Of a stretch of DNA of 60,413 nucleotides, positions 18,577 to 28,627 are shown piece by piece. Each line of letters begins with the position of its first letter. Position 1 is the stretch's first letter. Made by a program: the position numbers and the translations under genes. The notes under the pieces are model-generated. The model was not told the DNA's origin, searched no databases, and saw nothing but the letters and a program-made list of their open reading frames with translations. The DNA is from Moraxella bovoculi 237 (GTDB lineage: Bacteria; Pseudomonadota; Gammaproteobacteria; Pseudomonadales; Moraxellaceae), in contig NZ_AOMT01000031.1 of the NCBI RefSeq assembly GCF_000696305.2, forward strand, positions 1 to 60,413. Direction: 5' to 3'.

Positions 18577-19662
18577 ATGACTGTTGATACACGCTTATGG
18601 AGTGATAAAATCCGCAATCTCACCCCTTATGTGGCAGGTGAGCAGCCTAAGGCGGATAATCTGTGCAAGCTAAACACCAACGAGAATCCATTTCCACCAA
18701 GCCCCAAGGCGATTGATGCCATGCAGCAAGTTTTGGTGCGTGGGGCGGATCTGCGCCTGTATCCTGATCCTGAATCAGAGGATCTATGCCAGACATTGGC
18801 AGATTATTATAAACTTGACCGCTCTCAGGTATTCGTGGGTAATGGCTCGGATGAAGTGCTGGCGTTTATTTTTGCATGTTTTTTTGTTAAAGATCGCCCA
18901 CTATTAACCCCTGACATCAGCTATAGTTTCTACCCTGTCTATGCGCAGACCTTTGATGTGGATACTAAAATCATTTCCTTGAAGGATGACTTTAGTGTTG
19001 ATACATCAGATTATAATAAGTCGTGTGGCGGCATCATCATCCCAAATCCAAATGCGCCAACTGGTGTGCTATTGGCACTTGATGACATCAAAAAACTTGC
19101 CAATCAGCATCCGAATGCGGTGATCGTTATTGATGAAGCGTACATCGATTATGCGGATAAATCAGCCTCTGCCATCTCGTTGATTAATGAGTTTGATAAT
19201 ATTCTGGTCGTTCAGACGTTCTCAAAATCGCGCGCTCTGGCGGGCTTGCGCGTGGGCATGGCGTTCGGCCACGCCAATCTTATCAGCGCGCTTAACACTT
19301 ATAAGAACAGTTTTAACAGCTATCCCATCGATCGCGTGGCACAGGCAGGCGCAGTTGCCAGTATTTTGGATGAAGAGTACTTTGAACAAAAGCGCCAAGC
19401 AGTAATAGCACTGCGTGATCGCCTGACGGATGATTTGGCTGATCTTGGTTTTGACGTATTGCCATCGGCGGCGAATTTTGTGTTTGCCAAGCCTAATCAC
19501 AGCGTGCTCTCCACCCAAGAGATCTTTGAGAAACTAAGATCGCAAGGGGTGATCGTACGCCACTGGAATAAGCCACGCATCAGTGATCATTTGCGCATCA
19601 CGGTTGGCACGTATGAGCAGAACACAAGGCTTATCCAGACTCTAAAAGAGATTTTGGCGTAG
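18577..19662 (+). CDS. hisC: Histidinol-phosphate aminotransferase
   Basis: PLP-dependent class I/II aminotransferase converting imidazole acetol phosphate to histidinol phosphate. The 361-residue protein has KLNTNENPFPPSP at the N-terminus, the PLP-contact segment IPNPNAPTGVLL, VIDEAYIDYA, and the Schiff-base lysine in VQTFSKSRALAGLRVG. Order hisG-hisD-hisC is tight (25 bases between hisD and hisC). Remaining his genes must lie elsewhere. Confidence 0.96.
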   Translation: MTVDTRLWSDKIRNLTPYVAGEQPKADNLCKLNTNENPFPPSPKAIDAMQQVLVRGADLRLYPDPESEDLCQTLADYYKLDRSQVFVGNGSDEVLAFIFACFFVKDRPLLTPDISYSFYPVYAQTFDVDTKIISLKDDFSVDTSDYNKSCGGIIIPNPNAPTGVLLALDDIKKLANQHPNAVIVIDEAYIDYADKSASAISLINEFDNILVVQTFSKSRALAGLRVGMAFGHANLISALNTYKNSFNSYPIDRVAQAGAVASILDEEYFEQKRQAVIALRDRLTDDLADLGFDVLPSAANFVFAKPNHSVLSTQEIFEKLRSQGVIVRHWNKPRISDHLRITVGTYEQNTRLIQTLKEILA

Positions 19663-19697
19663 ATTTAGGTTTTTGCTTAAAAATACCCAAAAATAGT

Positions 19698-19735
19698 GCT
19701 ACAATGCACCCACTTGGGCAAATGTAGATTGCCCA
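19698..19735 (+). promoter_or_regulatory. Fumarase promoter -10 and leader hairpin
   Basis: TACAAT at 19700-19705 preceded by TGC forms an extended -10. Ten bases further on, arms TGGGCAA (19715-19721) and TTGCCCA (19729-19735) make a perfect hairpin followed by TTTTATA, at or near the predicted 5' end of the transcript. A smaller hairpin ATCGC-TTC-GCGAT lies before the start. AAGGA precedes the ATG. Confidence 0.45.
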
Positions 19736-19784
19736 TTTTATAGCCAGTTATCGCTTCGCGATTTACCAGCCAATAAGGAAACTT

Positions 19785-21311
19785 ATGACCATCATCAAAA
19801 AAGACGACTTTATCCAGTCTATTGCAGACGCATTTCAGTACATCAGCTACTATCACCCAACCGATTATATCGAAGCCCTGACCGAAGCCTTAGAGCGTGA
19901 AGAAAACCCTGCCGCCAAAGATGCCATGACTCAAATTTTGGTAAACAGCCGTATGTGTGCCGAGGGCAAACGCCCAATCTGCCAAGACACAGGGATTGCG
20001 ACTGTATTTTTAAAAGTTGGCATGAACGTAACGTGGGAGTCCGACATGAGCGTGGCGGACATGGTTAACGAAGGCGTTCGCCGTGCCTACAATCACCCTG
20101 ATAATACCCTGCGTGCGTCTGTACTTGCCGACCCTGCAGGCAAACGAGTGAACACCAAAGACAACACCCCTGCTGTCATTCACATGGAAATCGTGGCAGG
20201 CGACAAGGTGGAAGTTACCTGTGCTGCCAAAGGGGGCGGTAGCGAGAACAAATCCAAACTTGCCATGCTAAACCCGTCTGACAGTATCGTGGATTGGGTG
20301 TTAAAGAGCGTTCCTGAGATGGGTGCAGGGTGGTGCCCCCCTGGTATTTTAGGCATTGGTATCGGTGGCACGCCCGAAAAAGCAACGCTTTTGGCAAAAG
20401 AATCATTGATGAGTCACATTGACATTCACGAGCTAAAAGCCAAAGCCGAAAGCGGAGCAGAGCTATCCACCACCGAGAGCCTACGCCTTAAACTCTTTGA
20501 AAAGGTAAACGCACTAGGTATCGGAGCTCAGGGCTTGGGCGGATTAACTACTGTACTTGATGTCAAAATCCTAGATTACCCAACGCACGCTGCCTCTAAG
20601 CCTGTGGCGATGATTCCCAACTGTGCTGCCACTCGCCATGTGGAATTTGAGCTTGACGGCACAGGGGCGGTAAACCTAGAACCGCCAAGCATGGACGTGT
20701 ATCCTGACATCACTTATAGCCCTGACAGCGGTAAGCGTGTCAATGTGGACACCCTAACCAAAGAAGAAGTGGCGACATGGCAAACAGGCGATGTGCTACT
20801 GTTAAACGGTAAAATCTACACAGGGCGAGACGCCGCTCACAAACGCATGACCGATATGCTAAATAATGGCGAAACCTTGCCTGTGGACTTCACTAACAAG
20901 CTCATCTACTACGTTGGACCTGTTGATCCTGTGCGTGATGAAGTGGTAGGGCCAGCAGGACCGACAACCGCCACTCGTATGGATAAATTTACCCGTCAAA
21001 TGCTAGAACAAACAGGTCTTTTAGGCATGATTGGTAAATCCGAGCGTGGTAAAATCGCCTGTGAAGCCATTGCTGATAACAAAGCAGTCTATCTCATGGC
21101 GGTGGGCGGTTCGGCATATTTGGTGTCAAAAGCCATTAAAAATGCCAAAGTGGTCGCTTTCCCTGAGCTTGGCATGGAAGCGATTTATGAATTTGAAGTC
21201 AAGGACATGCCTGTAACGGTGGCGGTAGATAGCAATGGCGTATCGGTACACGCCACCGCCCCGAAAATCTGGCAAGCCAAAATCGGTAAAATCCCTGTGG
21301 TAGAAGCCTGA
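19785..21311 (+). CDS. fumA: Class I fumarate hydratase (Fe-S dependent)
   Basis: TCA-cycle enzyme interconverting fumarate and L-malate with an oxygen-sensitive [4Fe-4S] cluster. The 508-residue protein has an N-terminal alpha domain with CQDTGIATVFLKVG, including a likely cluster Cys, and AAKGGGSENKSKLAML. The C-terminal beta domain has VGPAGPTTATRMDKFT. Both domains are fused in one chain, as in E. coli FumA/FumB. It is a single-gene unit with its own leader and terminator. Confidence 0.95.
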   Translation: MTIIKKDDFIQSIADAFQYISYYHPTDYIEALTEALEREENPAAKDAMTQILVNSRMCAEGKRPICQDTGIATVFLKVGMNVTWESDMSVADMVNEGVRRAYNHPDNTLRASVLADPAGKRVNTKDNTPAVIHMEIVAGDKVEVTCAAKGGGSENKSKLAMLNPSDSIVDWVLKSVPEMGAGWCPPGILGIGIGGTPEKATLLAKESLMSHIDIHELKAKAESGAELSTTESLRLKLFEKVNALGIGAQGLGGLTTVLDVKILDYPTHAASKPVAMIPNCAATRHVEFELDGTGAVNLEPPSMDVYPDITYSPDSGKRVNVDTLTKEEVATWQTGDVLLLNGKIYTGRDAAHKRMTDMLNNGETLPVDFTNKLIYYVGPVDPVRDEVVGPAGPTTATRMDKFTRQMLEQTGLLGMIGKSERGKIACEAIADNKAVYLMAVGGSAYLVSKAIKNAKVVAFPELGMEAIYEFEVKDMPVTVAVDSNGVSVHATAPKIWQAKIGKIPVVEA

Positions 21312-21324
21312 TATTGAGCTCATA

Positions 21325-21349
21325 AAAACCCAGCCTAGTGCTGGGTTTT
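21325..21349 (+). terminator. Fumarase terminator
   Basis: Ten-base arms AAAACCCAGC and GCTGGGTTTT with a five-base loop, 13 bases after the fumarase stop codon. Confidence 0.85.
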
Positions 21350-21415
21350 CGTTGATTGATACAAATGTAAGTGTATCAATCTGGCAACTCAAATCAGCGA
21401 ATTTGGGTTGGACAT

Positions 21416-21442
21416 AAAAAAGAGAGCATCTGCTCTCTTTTT
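21416..21442 (-). terminator. rne terminator
   Basis: Arms AAAAAGAGAGCA and TGCTCTCTTTTT with a two-base centre lie just past the rne stop on the minus strand. T-runs on both strands make it usable in both directions. Confidence 0.8.
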
Positions 21443-21454
21443 CATGAATCTGAC

Positions 21455-24400
21455 TTACTCAGTTTTTTGGTCACTATCAGACTTGGCGGCTGCGACCTTT
21501 GAGCCTGCTTTACGCACTTCAGATTTTGGTTTGTTATCGCCTTTGGTGGCGGTCTTTCTGATGCGTGTTTTTGCAGGCTTCGGCTGTGCAAGGTTTAGAA
21601 TGCCTACCTGTGGCAATAGCTGACCTGCGACGTTTTCGATCATGTCTTTGTAGCTGTTTGCACTGGTTTTTGACTTCTTGGTAGGTTCATTCTTGCTAGG
21701 TGCTTCTACTTCATCTTCTGATGATGATTCATCTTCGGTCTCTAGCAGTTCTGCAACCTTATCACTTATGGTCTGCACGGCAACTTCCACATTCTCCTTG
21801 ACTTGCTCAAGCAGAGTTTCAGAATCTGCTGACTTTGAAGTTTCTGCACCTTCTGTTTTCACTGAGTCATCGACTGGCTCGGCTTTGACAGTCTCAGCAG
21901 GACCTGCCTTTGGTGATGCCTTGTCCTGCTCGGCGATCTCATCACTGTTGTCAGTATTATTAGGCACTGTATCGCTTGGTGCGATGTCCTGTGCCTCGAC
22001 ACTTGTATCGACATCAGTAGATGTATCAATCTGTTGATCGACATCAGCTGGTTGCGTGATTGCTGCTTCTTGCTCTTGAGCGATGGAGATATCAACCAAA
22101 TCCAAAGCCTCATCCTGAGATGATGCTTGGCCATCGGTTGCAGACGCCTCCTCATCTGCTTCGTCTTTGAAGTCAGGGTGCTGACCGCGTGGATCGTTGG
22201 CTGCGCGACGTGCGATTCGTGGCGCTGGTGCTTCTGATTTGCCTTGTGGTGAGCTGATGCGTGATGCGACGCTGGTCTGCTTATCAAATTCAGCAAGATA
22301 AGAGTCGTTCAGCGGCGCATAGCCATAATTGGCAAAGCTAAACTCAGCCACAGGCGCGCGATATTTGGCAACGGCTTGGATGAAGTTTTGTACGAAGTTA
22401 TCACCTTTACTATCGCCTAGGACATTGGCAATAAAATCACCTGCCGTGCCAAAGATGGCGCTTGGTGCGCTGTTGGCAGCGATGACCACGCGTGGATCGT
22501 TGACAGCCTTATTCATTTGACGTGCAAGCTCGGTTAGGCGTGTATTGTCAATGATAGGCGTATCATTATCCCTAACGTCGTTTTGCTCGGCTGCCACTTG
22601 AGTTTCGGCGATTTGCTCTTTGGTTTGTTCCGTTATTTTGATGCTATTATCGGTAGCGGCAGGTTCAATAACATCGGCGGCGATATTCGTCTCTACTGAT
22701 GTGTCAGCTATTGGCGCTTCTTCGATCTTGGCAAGCTGGTTATTCGGCTGCTTGGTCGAAAGAGGTTTACTGCCATCAAGTGACAAATGAATGGTCTCGC
22801 TTTGTTTGGTTTCTTTGGCGATCGGTGCGACACTCACCACCACTTCATTTGGATTGCTTGGACGAGTGCGCTGTTTGTCTGCTTTTTTGGCGGGGCGCTC
22901 GTCTTTTTTGTCCGCTTTATCGGCGGTGTTGCTTGGGGTTAGTGTCTCACCGCGTACCACTTCACCGCGAGGCTCGCGACGTGAACCGCTTTCACGTTTT
23001 GGATAAATAGGTTCTTCCTTTTTAGCCTTTTTATCCGTTTTGTCGTTTTTGATTTCTTCGGTGACGGTTGCGTCTTTCTTAGCAGACTTTCTATTTCTTT
23101 GGCGACGTTCTTGAACTTCTTCGCGTGGTTCGCGTTCGCTTCTTTCGCGTGCTGGACGATGCTCTTTATTCACATCTTTTTTGTCTTCGCTAGGGATGAC
23201 TAGGTTGGCAATGCCGCTCGCGCCAAGGCTAATGCCGCCTGCATTGACGATTGATTCGATGGCAGCGGCAGCGTTATTGTTGTTTAGGTTGCCTGCCAAT
23301 TGCGCTTGTGGTTTTGGCGCGAACAGGTTGGATAGCCAAGCAGCGACTTGTGGTTCAGGCTTCGCTTCAGGAGTGGCTTGTTTGGCTGCAGGCTTGGCGA
23401 CAGGTTTATCCTGCTTATCGCTTGAGCTTGCTTTTTGCCAGCGGCTGTTGCTGTCCTGCTCTGCGTGCTCATTTTGGGTTTGCCAGTTGACATCATAACC
23501 GCGATCGCCCATTTCTTCTTCTTCGGCATTTACGATGCGCTCATAGCTTGACGGTGCAAAGCCGTCCGGGTTGAAGTGTAGGCTAAAGTTAGGGCTTTCT
23601 AGGTGTGCATGTGGCAAGACAGTGATGCGTGTGCCAGAGTCTTGTTCTAGGTATACCAAGCTTTCGCGCTTTTCGTTCAATAAGAAAGCGGCGATCTCAG
23701 TTGGAACTTCTGCTTGGATCTCGCCCATGCGCTCTTTTAGGGCGATCTGTTCGATCTGACGCATGATTGATAATGCCAAAGAGCGCAAATCGCGAATCAT
23801 GCCATTGCCATGACAGCGTGGGCAGATGTAGCCGGTGGCTTCTTCTAGGCTTGGGCGTAGGCGCTGACGGCTCATCTCCATCAGACCAAATTTACTGATC
23901 TCAGCGAACTGTACACGAGCACGGTCGTGGCGCGTGGCTTCGATCAGGCGTTTTTCGACGTCTTTTTGATGACGGGCATCAGCCATGTCGATGAAGTCGA
24001 TGACAATCAGTCCGCCCATGTCTCTTAGTCGAAGCTGGCGTGCGATTTCGTCCGCTGCTTCTAAGTTAGTGTGATAGGCAGTCTCAGAGACGTCAGAGCC
24101 TTTGGTGGATTTTGATGAGTTGATGTCGATGGACACCAAGGCTTCGGTCTGATCGATGACAATCGATCCGCCAGATGGCAGGCGAACTTCGCGCTGATAG
24201 GCGGTTTCGATCTGGCGTTCGATGCCAAAACGTGCAAACATCGGCTCGTATTCGGTGTATTTGCGCAGCTTGTCAAGTTGGGCTGGCATCACGGCGGCTA
24301 TGAAATTGGCGGCTTCATTATAAGCGTTCTCGCTGTCGATCCACACTTCGCTGATGTCATCACGCAAGTAATCACGCACGGCACGAGTGACGACCCCTGC

Positions 24401-25021
24401 CTCTTGGTGAACCAAGCAAGGACTTGGGCGTTTTTTGTTTTGGTCTAGGATGGATGTCCAGATGTCTAATAGGTGATTCAGATCGTTTTGTAGGTCTTCA
24501 AAACCCTTACCAAGTCCTGCAGTGCGCACGATGACGCTCATGCCTTTTGGGATGGACAGGCTTGCGATGATCTGTTTCATCTCTTCGCGGACTTTGCCTG
24601 AGATTTGGCGGCTGATGCCACCTGCCTTGCTGTTATTTGGCATTAATACCAAATAACGACCAGCCAGCGAGATGTAAGTTGATAGTGCCGCGCCTTTGTT
24701 GCCGCGTTCCTCTTTTTCGACTTGGACGATGACCTCATCACCTTCTTTTAGAAGTTGTTTGATGTTGTCTTCGCGTAGATTGCCGTGTAGATATTCAGGT
24801 GCGATTTCACGCAGTGGCAAAAAGCCTTGACGCGCTGAGCCATATTCGACAAAAGCCGCTTCTAGTGATGGCTCAACTCGAGTGATGTGACCTTTGTAGA
24901 TGTTGGCTTTCTTTTGTTCGCGGGTGCGATTTTCTAAGTCAAAATCGTAAAGGTGATTGTCTTTACATAGCGCCACACGAATCTCTTCGTTGTGCGTGGC
25001 GTTGATTAGGATGCGTTTCAT
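21455..25021 (-). CDS. rne: Ribonuclease E
   Basis: Membrane-associated endoribonuclease that starts mRNA decay and matures rRNA and tRNA. The 1188-residue protein begins MKRILINATHNEEIRV. An S1 domain (about 35-120), the 5'-sensor region, and the DNase I-like catalytic core with Asp299 (VSIDINSS) and Asp342 (VIDFIDM) follow. The zinc link is CPRC at 400-403. The C-terminal 680 residues are a low-complexity, charged scaffold of alternating basic (RERSEREPREE) and acidic stretches with a lysine-rich tail. The upstream in-frame extension is rejected because AAGGA directly precedes the ATG at 25021. It is divergent from rluC, as in E. coli. Confidence 0.96.
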   Translation of the reverse strand: MKRILINATHNEEIRVALCKDNHLYDFDLENRTREQKKANIYKGHITRVEPSLEAAFVEYGSARQGFLPLREIAPEYLHGNLREDNIKQLLKEGDEVIVQVEKEERGNKGAALSTYISLAGRYLVLMPNNSKAGGISRQISGKVREEMKQIIASLSIPKGMSVIVRTAGLGKGFEDLQNDLNHLLDIWTSILDQNKKRPSPCLVHQEAGVVTRAVRDYLRDDISEVWIDSENAYNEAANFIAAVMPAQLDKLRKYTEYEPMFARFGIERQIETAYQREVRLPSGGSIVIDQTEALVSIDINSSKSTKGSDVSETAYHTNLEAADEIARQLRLRDMGGLIVIDFIDMADARHQKDVEKRLIEATRHDRARVQFAEISKFGLMEMSRQRLRPSLEEATGYICPRCHGNGMIRDLRSLALSIMRQIEQIALKERMGEIQAEVPTEIAAFLLNEKRESLVYLEQDSGTRITVLPHAHLESPNFSLHFNPDGFAPSSYERIVNAEEEEMGDRGYDVNWQTQNEHAEQDSNSRWQKASSSDKQDKPVAKPAAKQATPEAKPEPQVAAWLSNLFAPKPQAQLAGNLNNNNAAAAIESIVNAGGISLGASGIANLVIPSEDKKDVNKEHRPARERSEREPREEVQERRQRNRKSAKKDATVTEEIKNDKTDKKAKKEEPIYPKRESGSRREPRGEVVRGETLTPSNTADKADKKDERPAKKADKQRTRPSNPNEVVVSVAPIAKETKQSETIHLSLDGSKPLSTKQPNNQLAKIEEAPIADTSVETNIAADVIEPAATDNSIKITEQTKEQIAETQVAAEQNDVRDNDTPIIDNTRLTELARQMNKAVNDPRVVIAANSAPSAIFGTAGDFIANVLGDSKGDNFVQNFIQAVAKYRAPVAEFSFANYGYAPLNDSYLAEFDKQTSVASRISSPQGKSEAPAPRIARRAANDPRGQHPDFKDEADEEASATDGQASSQDEALDLVDISIAQEQEAAITQPADVDQQIDTSTDVDTSVEAQDIAPSDTVPNNTDNSDEIAEQDKASPKAGPAETVKAEPVDDSVKTEGAETSKSADSETLLEQVKENVEVAVQTISDKVAELLETEDESSSEDEVEAPSKNEPTKKSKTSANSYKDMIENVAGQLLPQVGILNLAQPKPAKTRIRKTATKGDNKPKSEVRKAGSKVAAAKSDSDQKTE

Positions 25022-25726
25022 GATGTTCCTTAAAAAATATGGGATTGCTCCCGATTTAAGCAACATCGTTTGAGTGTGTAGTTTACATTATGTAGATAAT
25101 CTAAACAATATTAATAAAGATTATTGTGTCATATTTGCTAATATCTGGCATTTATGAATGCCTTGATTATCAAATAACTAGCCAAATTTCAATGCTCAGA
25201 TATATGAGCACGATATAAAGAATTTTGGGTTAAACAGAGCTTAGCCATAAAAAGCAACCATATTTAACGATTCACTGCTTGCACCAATGATCTGTCTTGG
25301 GTGTGTGTTAGCGATGATTGGGGATTGTCTTGTCAGAGGCAGTGTTTGTCTTGTGCCAACTGAGCCAAAAATTCGCTTAACATCTCAAAACAATTTATAA
25401 AAACTTAACAATGTAGCCGCATGGAATTCTAGATTCAAATGAACTGCGACCGTCGATAACCTTTTTTTATCTCAAACGGATGTTGCGTGGCATGTGCCAA
25501 AAAATGCATTGAGGGGCTGCTAAATATAAACCTAAGTCGGTGTGTCAGACCGTTTTTGCTGCTGTGGCAGTTATAAAATCAGGCATCATTGACCGATATT
25601 TTATAAAGGTTTAGGGATTTACAAAGGGCGGTTGTAAGAATTTCGCCTTTTTGTGTGCAACGTGATAAACTATACCAAATATTTATCAATTTTCCTACAA
25701 AAAAATTAGTCATTTTTAATAAAATC
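25022..25726. promoter_or_regulatory. Long divergent rne/rluC noncoding region
   Basis: About 700 bases without a convincing gene. On the rne side (minus strand) two small perfect hairpins lie in the likely 5' leader: GGCATT/AATGCC at 25147-25162 and TGCTCA/TGAGCA at 25193-25210. In E. coli the rne leader is about 360 bases, is structured and mediates feedback control by RNase E; an equivalent here is an inference. AT-rich -10-like strings occur near 25670 for rluC, but I cannot single out a promoter. Confidence 0.5.
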
Positions 25727-26800
25727 ATGAAAAAAACCCAAAATTTCCCCAAAAAATCTACAAATCCCATCAAAAACTCCGCCCAAAAACCGACAAGCAA
25801 AAATATAGACGCCAAGCGTACACCTAAGCCGCTGAGCGCTGATGATGTTGTTGATGATTTTAGTCGTGTCAATTACATCACGGTCACGCCGAACCAAGAC
25901 GGTCAGCGTATTGACAACTTCTTGCTGGCGCGCCTAAAGGGTCTGCCGCGCTCACATCTATATAAGCTTATCAGAGACGATGAGGTTCGCATCAATAAAA
26001 AACGTTGCAAACCGCATGACCGCGTCAATACCGGCGATGTGGTGCGCATTGCTCCCGTGCGCCTGTCGGTGCGTGATGAGCCCGTGGTGTCTGATGATTT
26101 TGCCAAAGGATTACTTGGTAGAGTGGTGTTCGAGAATGAAGGGCTGATCGTGCTAAATAAGCCGCATGGACTGGCGGTACATGGCGGCAGCGGCGAGAGC
26201 TTTGGGGTGATTGAAGCCATGCGCGTGGCGACGGGCAAAAAATACCTAGAGCTGATTCATCGCATCGATAAAGACACGTCGGGCTTGCTGCTCATCGCAA
26301 AAAAACGCAGCACCTTAAAAGATTTACAAGAGCAATTTCGAGAAAAAACCATCCAAAAAAGCTATCTGTGCCTAGTGGTGGGTCATGTCAAGTCAGACAA
26401 GCAAACCATCAATCAGCCTATGCTAAAATACACGCTGCCAAGTGGCGAACGCCGTGTCAAAATCAACAAACAAGGCAAGCCAAGCCAGACCAAGATTGAG
26501 GTGTTGGCGCGCTTTGAGATTGATGGCAGGGCGGTAAGTTTGGTGCGCGCATCGCCTTTGACAGGGCGCACGCATCAGATTCGTGTGCACATGGCGAGCA
26601 TTGGGCACGCATTGCTTGGCGATGATAAATACCTAAGACAGCCAGCACCCAGTGTGCCACGCTTATGCCTACATGCATGGCAACTGAATCTGGCGGGTGA
26701 CAGCGATGCACCCAAGCAGTTCGTGGCGGATGTGCCGTCCGACATGGCAAATCTATTCCCAAAAGAATGCGAATTTTTAATCACGCATAAAAAATCTTAA
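25727..26800 (+). CDS. rluC: 23S rRNA pseudouridine(955/2504/2580) synthase
   Basis: Makes three pseudouridines in 23S rRNA. The protein is 357 residues when begun at the ATG at 25727 (an upstream in-frame ATG at 25655 would add a hydrophobic, AT-rich stretch with no family match). An N-terminal basic tail of about 50 residues is followed by an S4 RNA-binding domain (DGQRIDNFLLARLKGLPR) and the catalytic domain with HRIDKDTSGLLLIAKK, whose Asp is the nucleophile. Divergent pairing with rne is conserved in gammaproteobacteria. Confidence 0.93.
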   Translation: MKKTQNFPKKSTNPIKNSAQKPTSKNIDAKRTPKPLSADDVVDDFSRVNYITVTPNQDGQRIDNFLLARLKGLPRSHLYKLIRDDEVRINKKRCKPHDRVNTGDVVRIAPVRLSVRDEPVVSDDFAKGLLGRVVFENEGLIVLNKPHGLAVHGGSGESFGVIEAMRVATGKKYLELIHRIDKDTSGLLLIAKKRSTLKDLQEQFREKTIQKSYLCLVVGHVKSDKQTINQPMLKYTLPSGERRVKINKQGKPSQTKIEVLARFEIDGRAVSLVRASPLTGRTHQIRVHMASIGHALLGDDKYLRQPAPSVPRLCLHAWQLNLAGDSDAPKQFVADVPSDMANLFPKECEFLITHKKS

Positions 26801-26837
26801 GCGTTGATTAAGTTTTGAGCCGATTTGTAAAAATATC

Positions 26838-26866
26838 TTGTCAGTTGGTTAAATTTACCGTACATT
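26838..26866 (+). promoter_or_regulatory. Predicted ppx promoter
   Basis: TTGTCA (26838-26843), a 17-base spacer and TACATT (26861-26866) about 80 bases before the ppx start. Confidence 0.55.
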
Positions 26867-26949
26867 AAAGTTTTGTTTGTCGATGTCTTTTTATTTGGCA
26901 AATTCACACATCTACACGACGATTTTATTGAAAAAAGTTAGGAATCCTT

Positions 26950-28509
26950 ATGAAAACAGTTCAGGTCGATACCGCCGCCCGTCACGAACAAATCGCCAAA
27001 TCCATCCACGAGACAGGATTGTCACGCGATGAGCTGATCGGCTCGATTGACTTAGGTTCGAACAGTTTTCATTTGGCGATCGCACGCTTGGATCATGGCG
27101 AAGTGCGAAAAGTCGCTTCGATCTCTGAGAAGGTTCAGCTGGCGGCAGGTTTGGATGAGAATAATGTCCTGTCAGAAGAAGCAATGCAGCGTGGATTGGA
27201 CTGTCTGCACCGCTTTGCCCAACATTTGACCGAGGTAAATCCTAACCTGCTGCGTGTGGTCGCGACCAATGCGCTGCGTAAGGCGGTCAATGCACAAGAG
27301 TTCATTAAGCGCGCCAATCAGCTACTGCCAAAACCCATCGAGATCATCTCGGGGCGTGAAGAGGCGCGTCTGATTTATCTGGGTGTGTCGCACTCGAACG
27401 CCAGTACGGACAAGCGATTGGTGATTGACATCGGTGGCGGCTCGACTGAGTTTATCATCGGTCAGGGCTTTGAGCCGCTTGAGATGGAGAGCCTGCAGAT
27501 GGGCTGTGTGGCATTCACCAAGAAGTTCTTTTTTGATGGTAAGATTGACGAAGAAGCCTTTGATCAAGCCATGAGAGCTACCAAGACCGAGCTGCTCTCC
27601 ATCGAAAAACGCTACAAAAAAGTAGGCTGGGATAATGCCATCGCCTCAAGCGGCACCGCCAAAGCAGCATTGCTCGTGCTCCAAGAGCTGGGATTGGCGG
27701 ATGAGTTCATCACTCTAAAAGGCATGGAGAAGCTAAAACGCCATCTGATTAAGCTTGGCGCCATTGATAAGATTGACTTTGAGGGTGTTAAGGCGCACCG
27801 TCAGGCGGTATTCCCTGCAGGCGTTGCCGAGCTGTTTGCGATCATGCAGACCTTTGGGATTGATCAGCTTGGCTATTCAGATGGTGCGCTGCGCGAAGGC
27901 GTAATGTATGACATGCTGGGTCGCATCAGCAATGAAGATGTTCGCGACCGTAGTGTGATGGCGATGGCAGAACGTTATTCTGTGGACATCAAACAAGCCG
28001 GTCGCGTAACGACCACGTGCGCACGACTCTTCGATGCGGTCAAAGACAGCTTAGGGTTTAGCGACGAAGATCGTGACCTGCTACGCCGTGCGGCGAATCT
28101 GCATGAGATTGGTCTTGCGGTTGGACACAGTCATTACCAAAAACACAGCGCTTATTTGCTTGAGTTCTCGGACATTGCAGGGTTTTCGCAGATTGGTCAA
28201 GCGATGATGGCGCAGATCGCTCGCAACCATCGTCGCAAACTAAAATCTGACGCGCTGGATGTTGCAGAGAGTTTGGGCGGGCGAAAGCTGGTTTGTCTGT
28301 GCTTGATTTTACGTCTGGCTGTACAGGCCAATCAAAGCCGTACCACCAAGGCTGCGCCCATCCATCTGGAGGTGGCAGAGGCTGATCGTTGGCAAGTCTC
28401 GGTGGGTGATGGTCTACATGATGAGCTGATCCGCTCGCAGCTAAATTCCGATGTGGCTCAGTTTGCCAAGTGGGGTATTCACTTATCTGTGCTGGGCGCT
28501 CAAGGTTAA
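26950..28509 (+). CDS. ppx: Exopolyphosphatase (Ppx/GppA family)
   Basis: Releases terminal phosphates from inorganic polyphosphate, and in the GppA branch hydrolyses pppGpp. The 519-residue protein has the ASKHA phosphate-binding loop GSIDLGSNSFHLAI near residue 32 and VIDIGGGSTEFIIG near residue 158. A C-terminal HD-like helical domain includes RRAANLHEIGLAVGHSHYQKHSAYL. Length and domain order fit Ppx better than the shorter single-domain forms. The ATG follows AGGAATCCTT. Confidence 0.92.
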   Translation: MKTVQVDTAARHEQIAKSIHETGLSRDELIGSIDLGSNSFHLAIARLDHGEVRKVASISEKVQLAAGLDENNVLSEEAMQRGLDCLHRFAQHLTEVNPNLLRVVATNALRKAVNAQEFIKRANQLLPKPIEIISGREEARLIYLGVSHSNASTDKRLVIDIGGGSTEFIIGQGFEPLEMESLQMGCVAFTKKFFFDGKIDEEAFDQAMRATKTELLSIEKRYKKVGWDNAIASSGTAKAALLVLQELGLADEFITLKGMEKLKRHLIKLGAIDKIDFEGVKAHRQAVFPAGVAELFAIMQTFGIDQLGYSDGALREGVMYDMLGRISNEDVRDRSVMAMAERYSVDIKQAGRVTTTCARLFDAVKDSLGFSDEDRDLLRRAANLHEIGLAVGHSHYQKHSAYLLEFSDIAGFSQIGQAMMAQIARNHRRKLKSDALDVAESLGGRKLVCLCLILRLAVQANQSRTTKAAPIHLEVAEADRWQVSVGDGLHDELIRSQLNSDVAQFAKWGIHLSVLGAQG

Positions 28510-28627
28510 GTGATTCGTTGGATGTCTTGTGTGACATCGCCATAAATATTTTTGATTAAAAATATTTAGCAAAATCAAAAAATATGTTAAACTGACTAAG
28601 TTTACATTTGTTCATTAGGATAATAAC

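Noticed and set aside
21678-22037. 119-codon plus-strand Ser/Val-rich ORF
   Set aside because: Shadow of the acidic, repetitive C-terminal region of rne.
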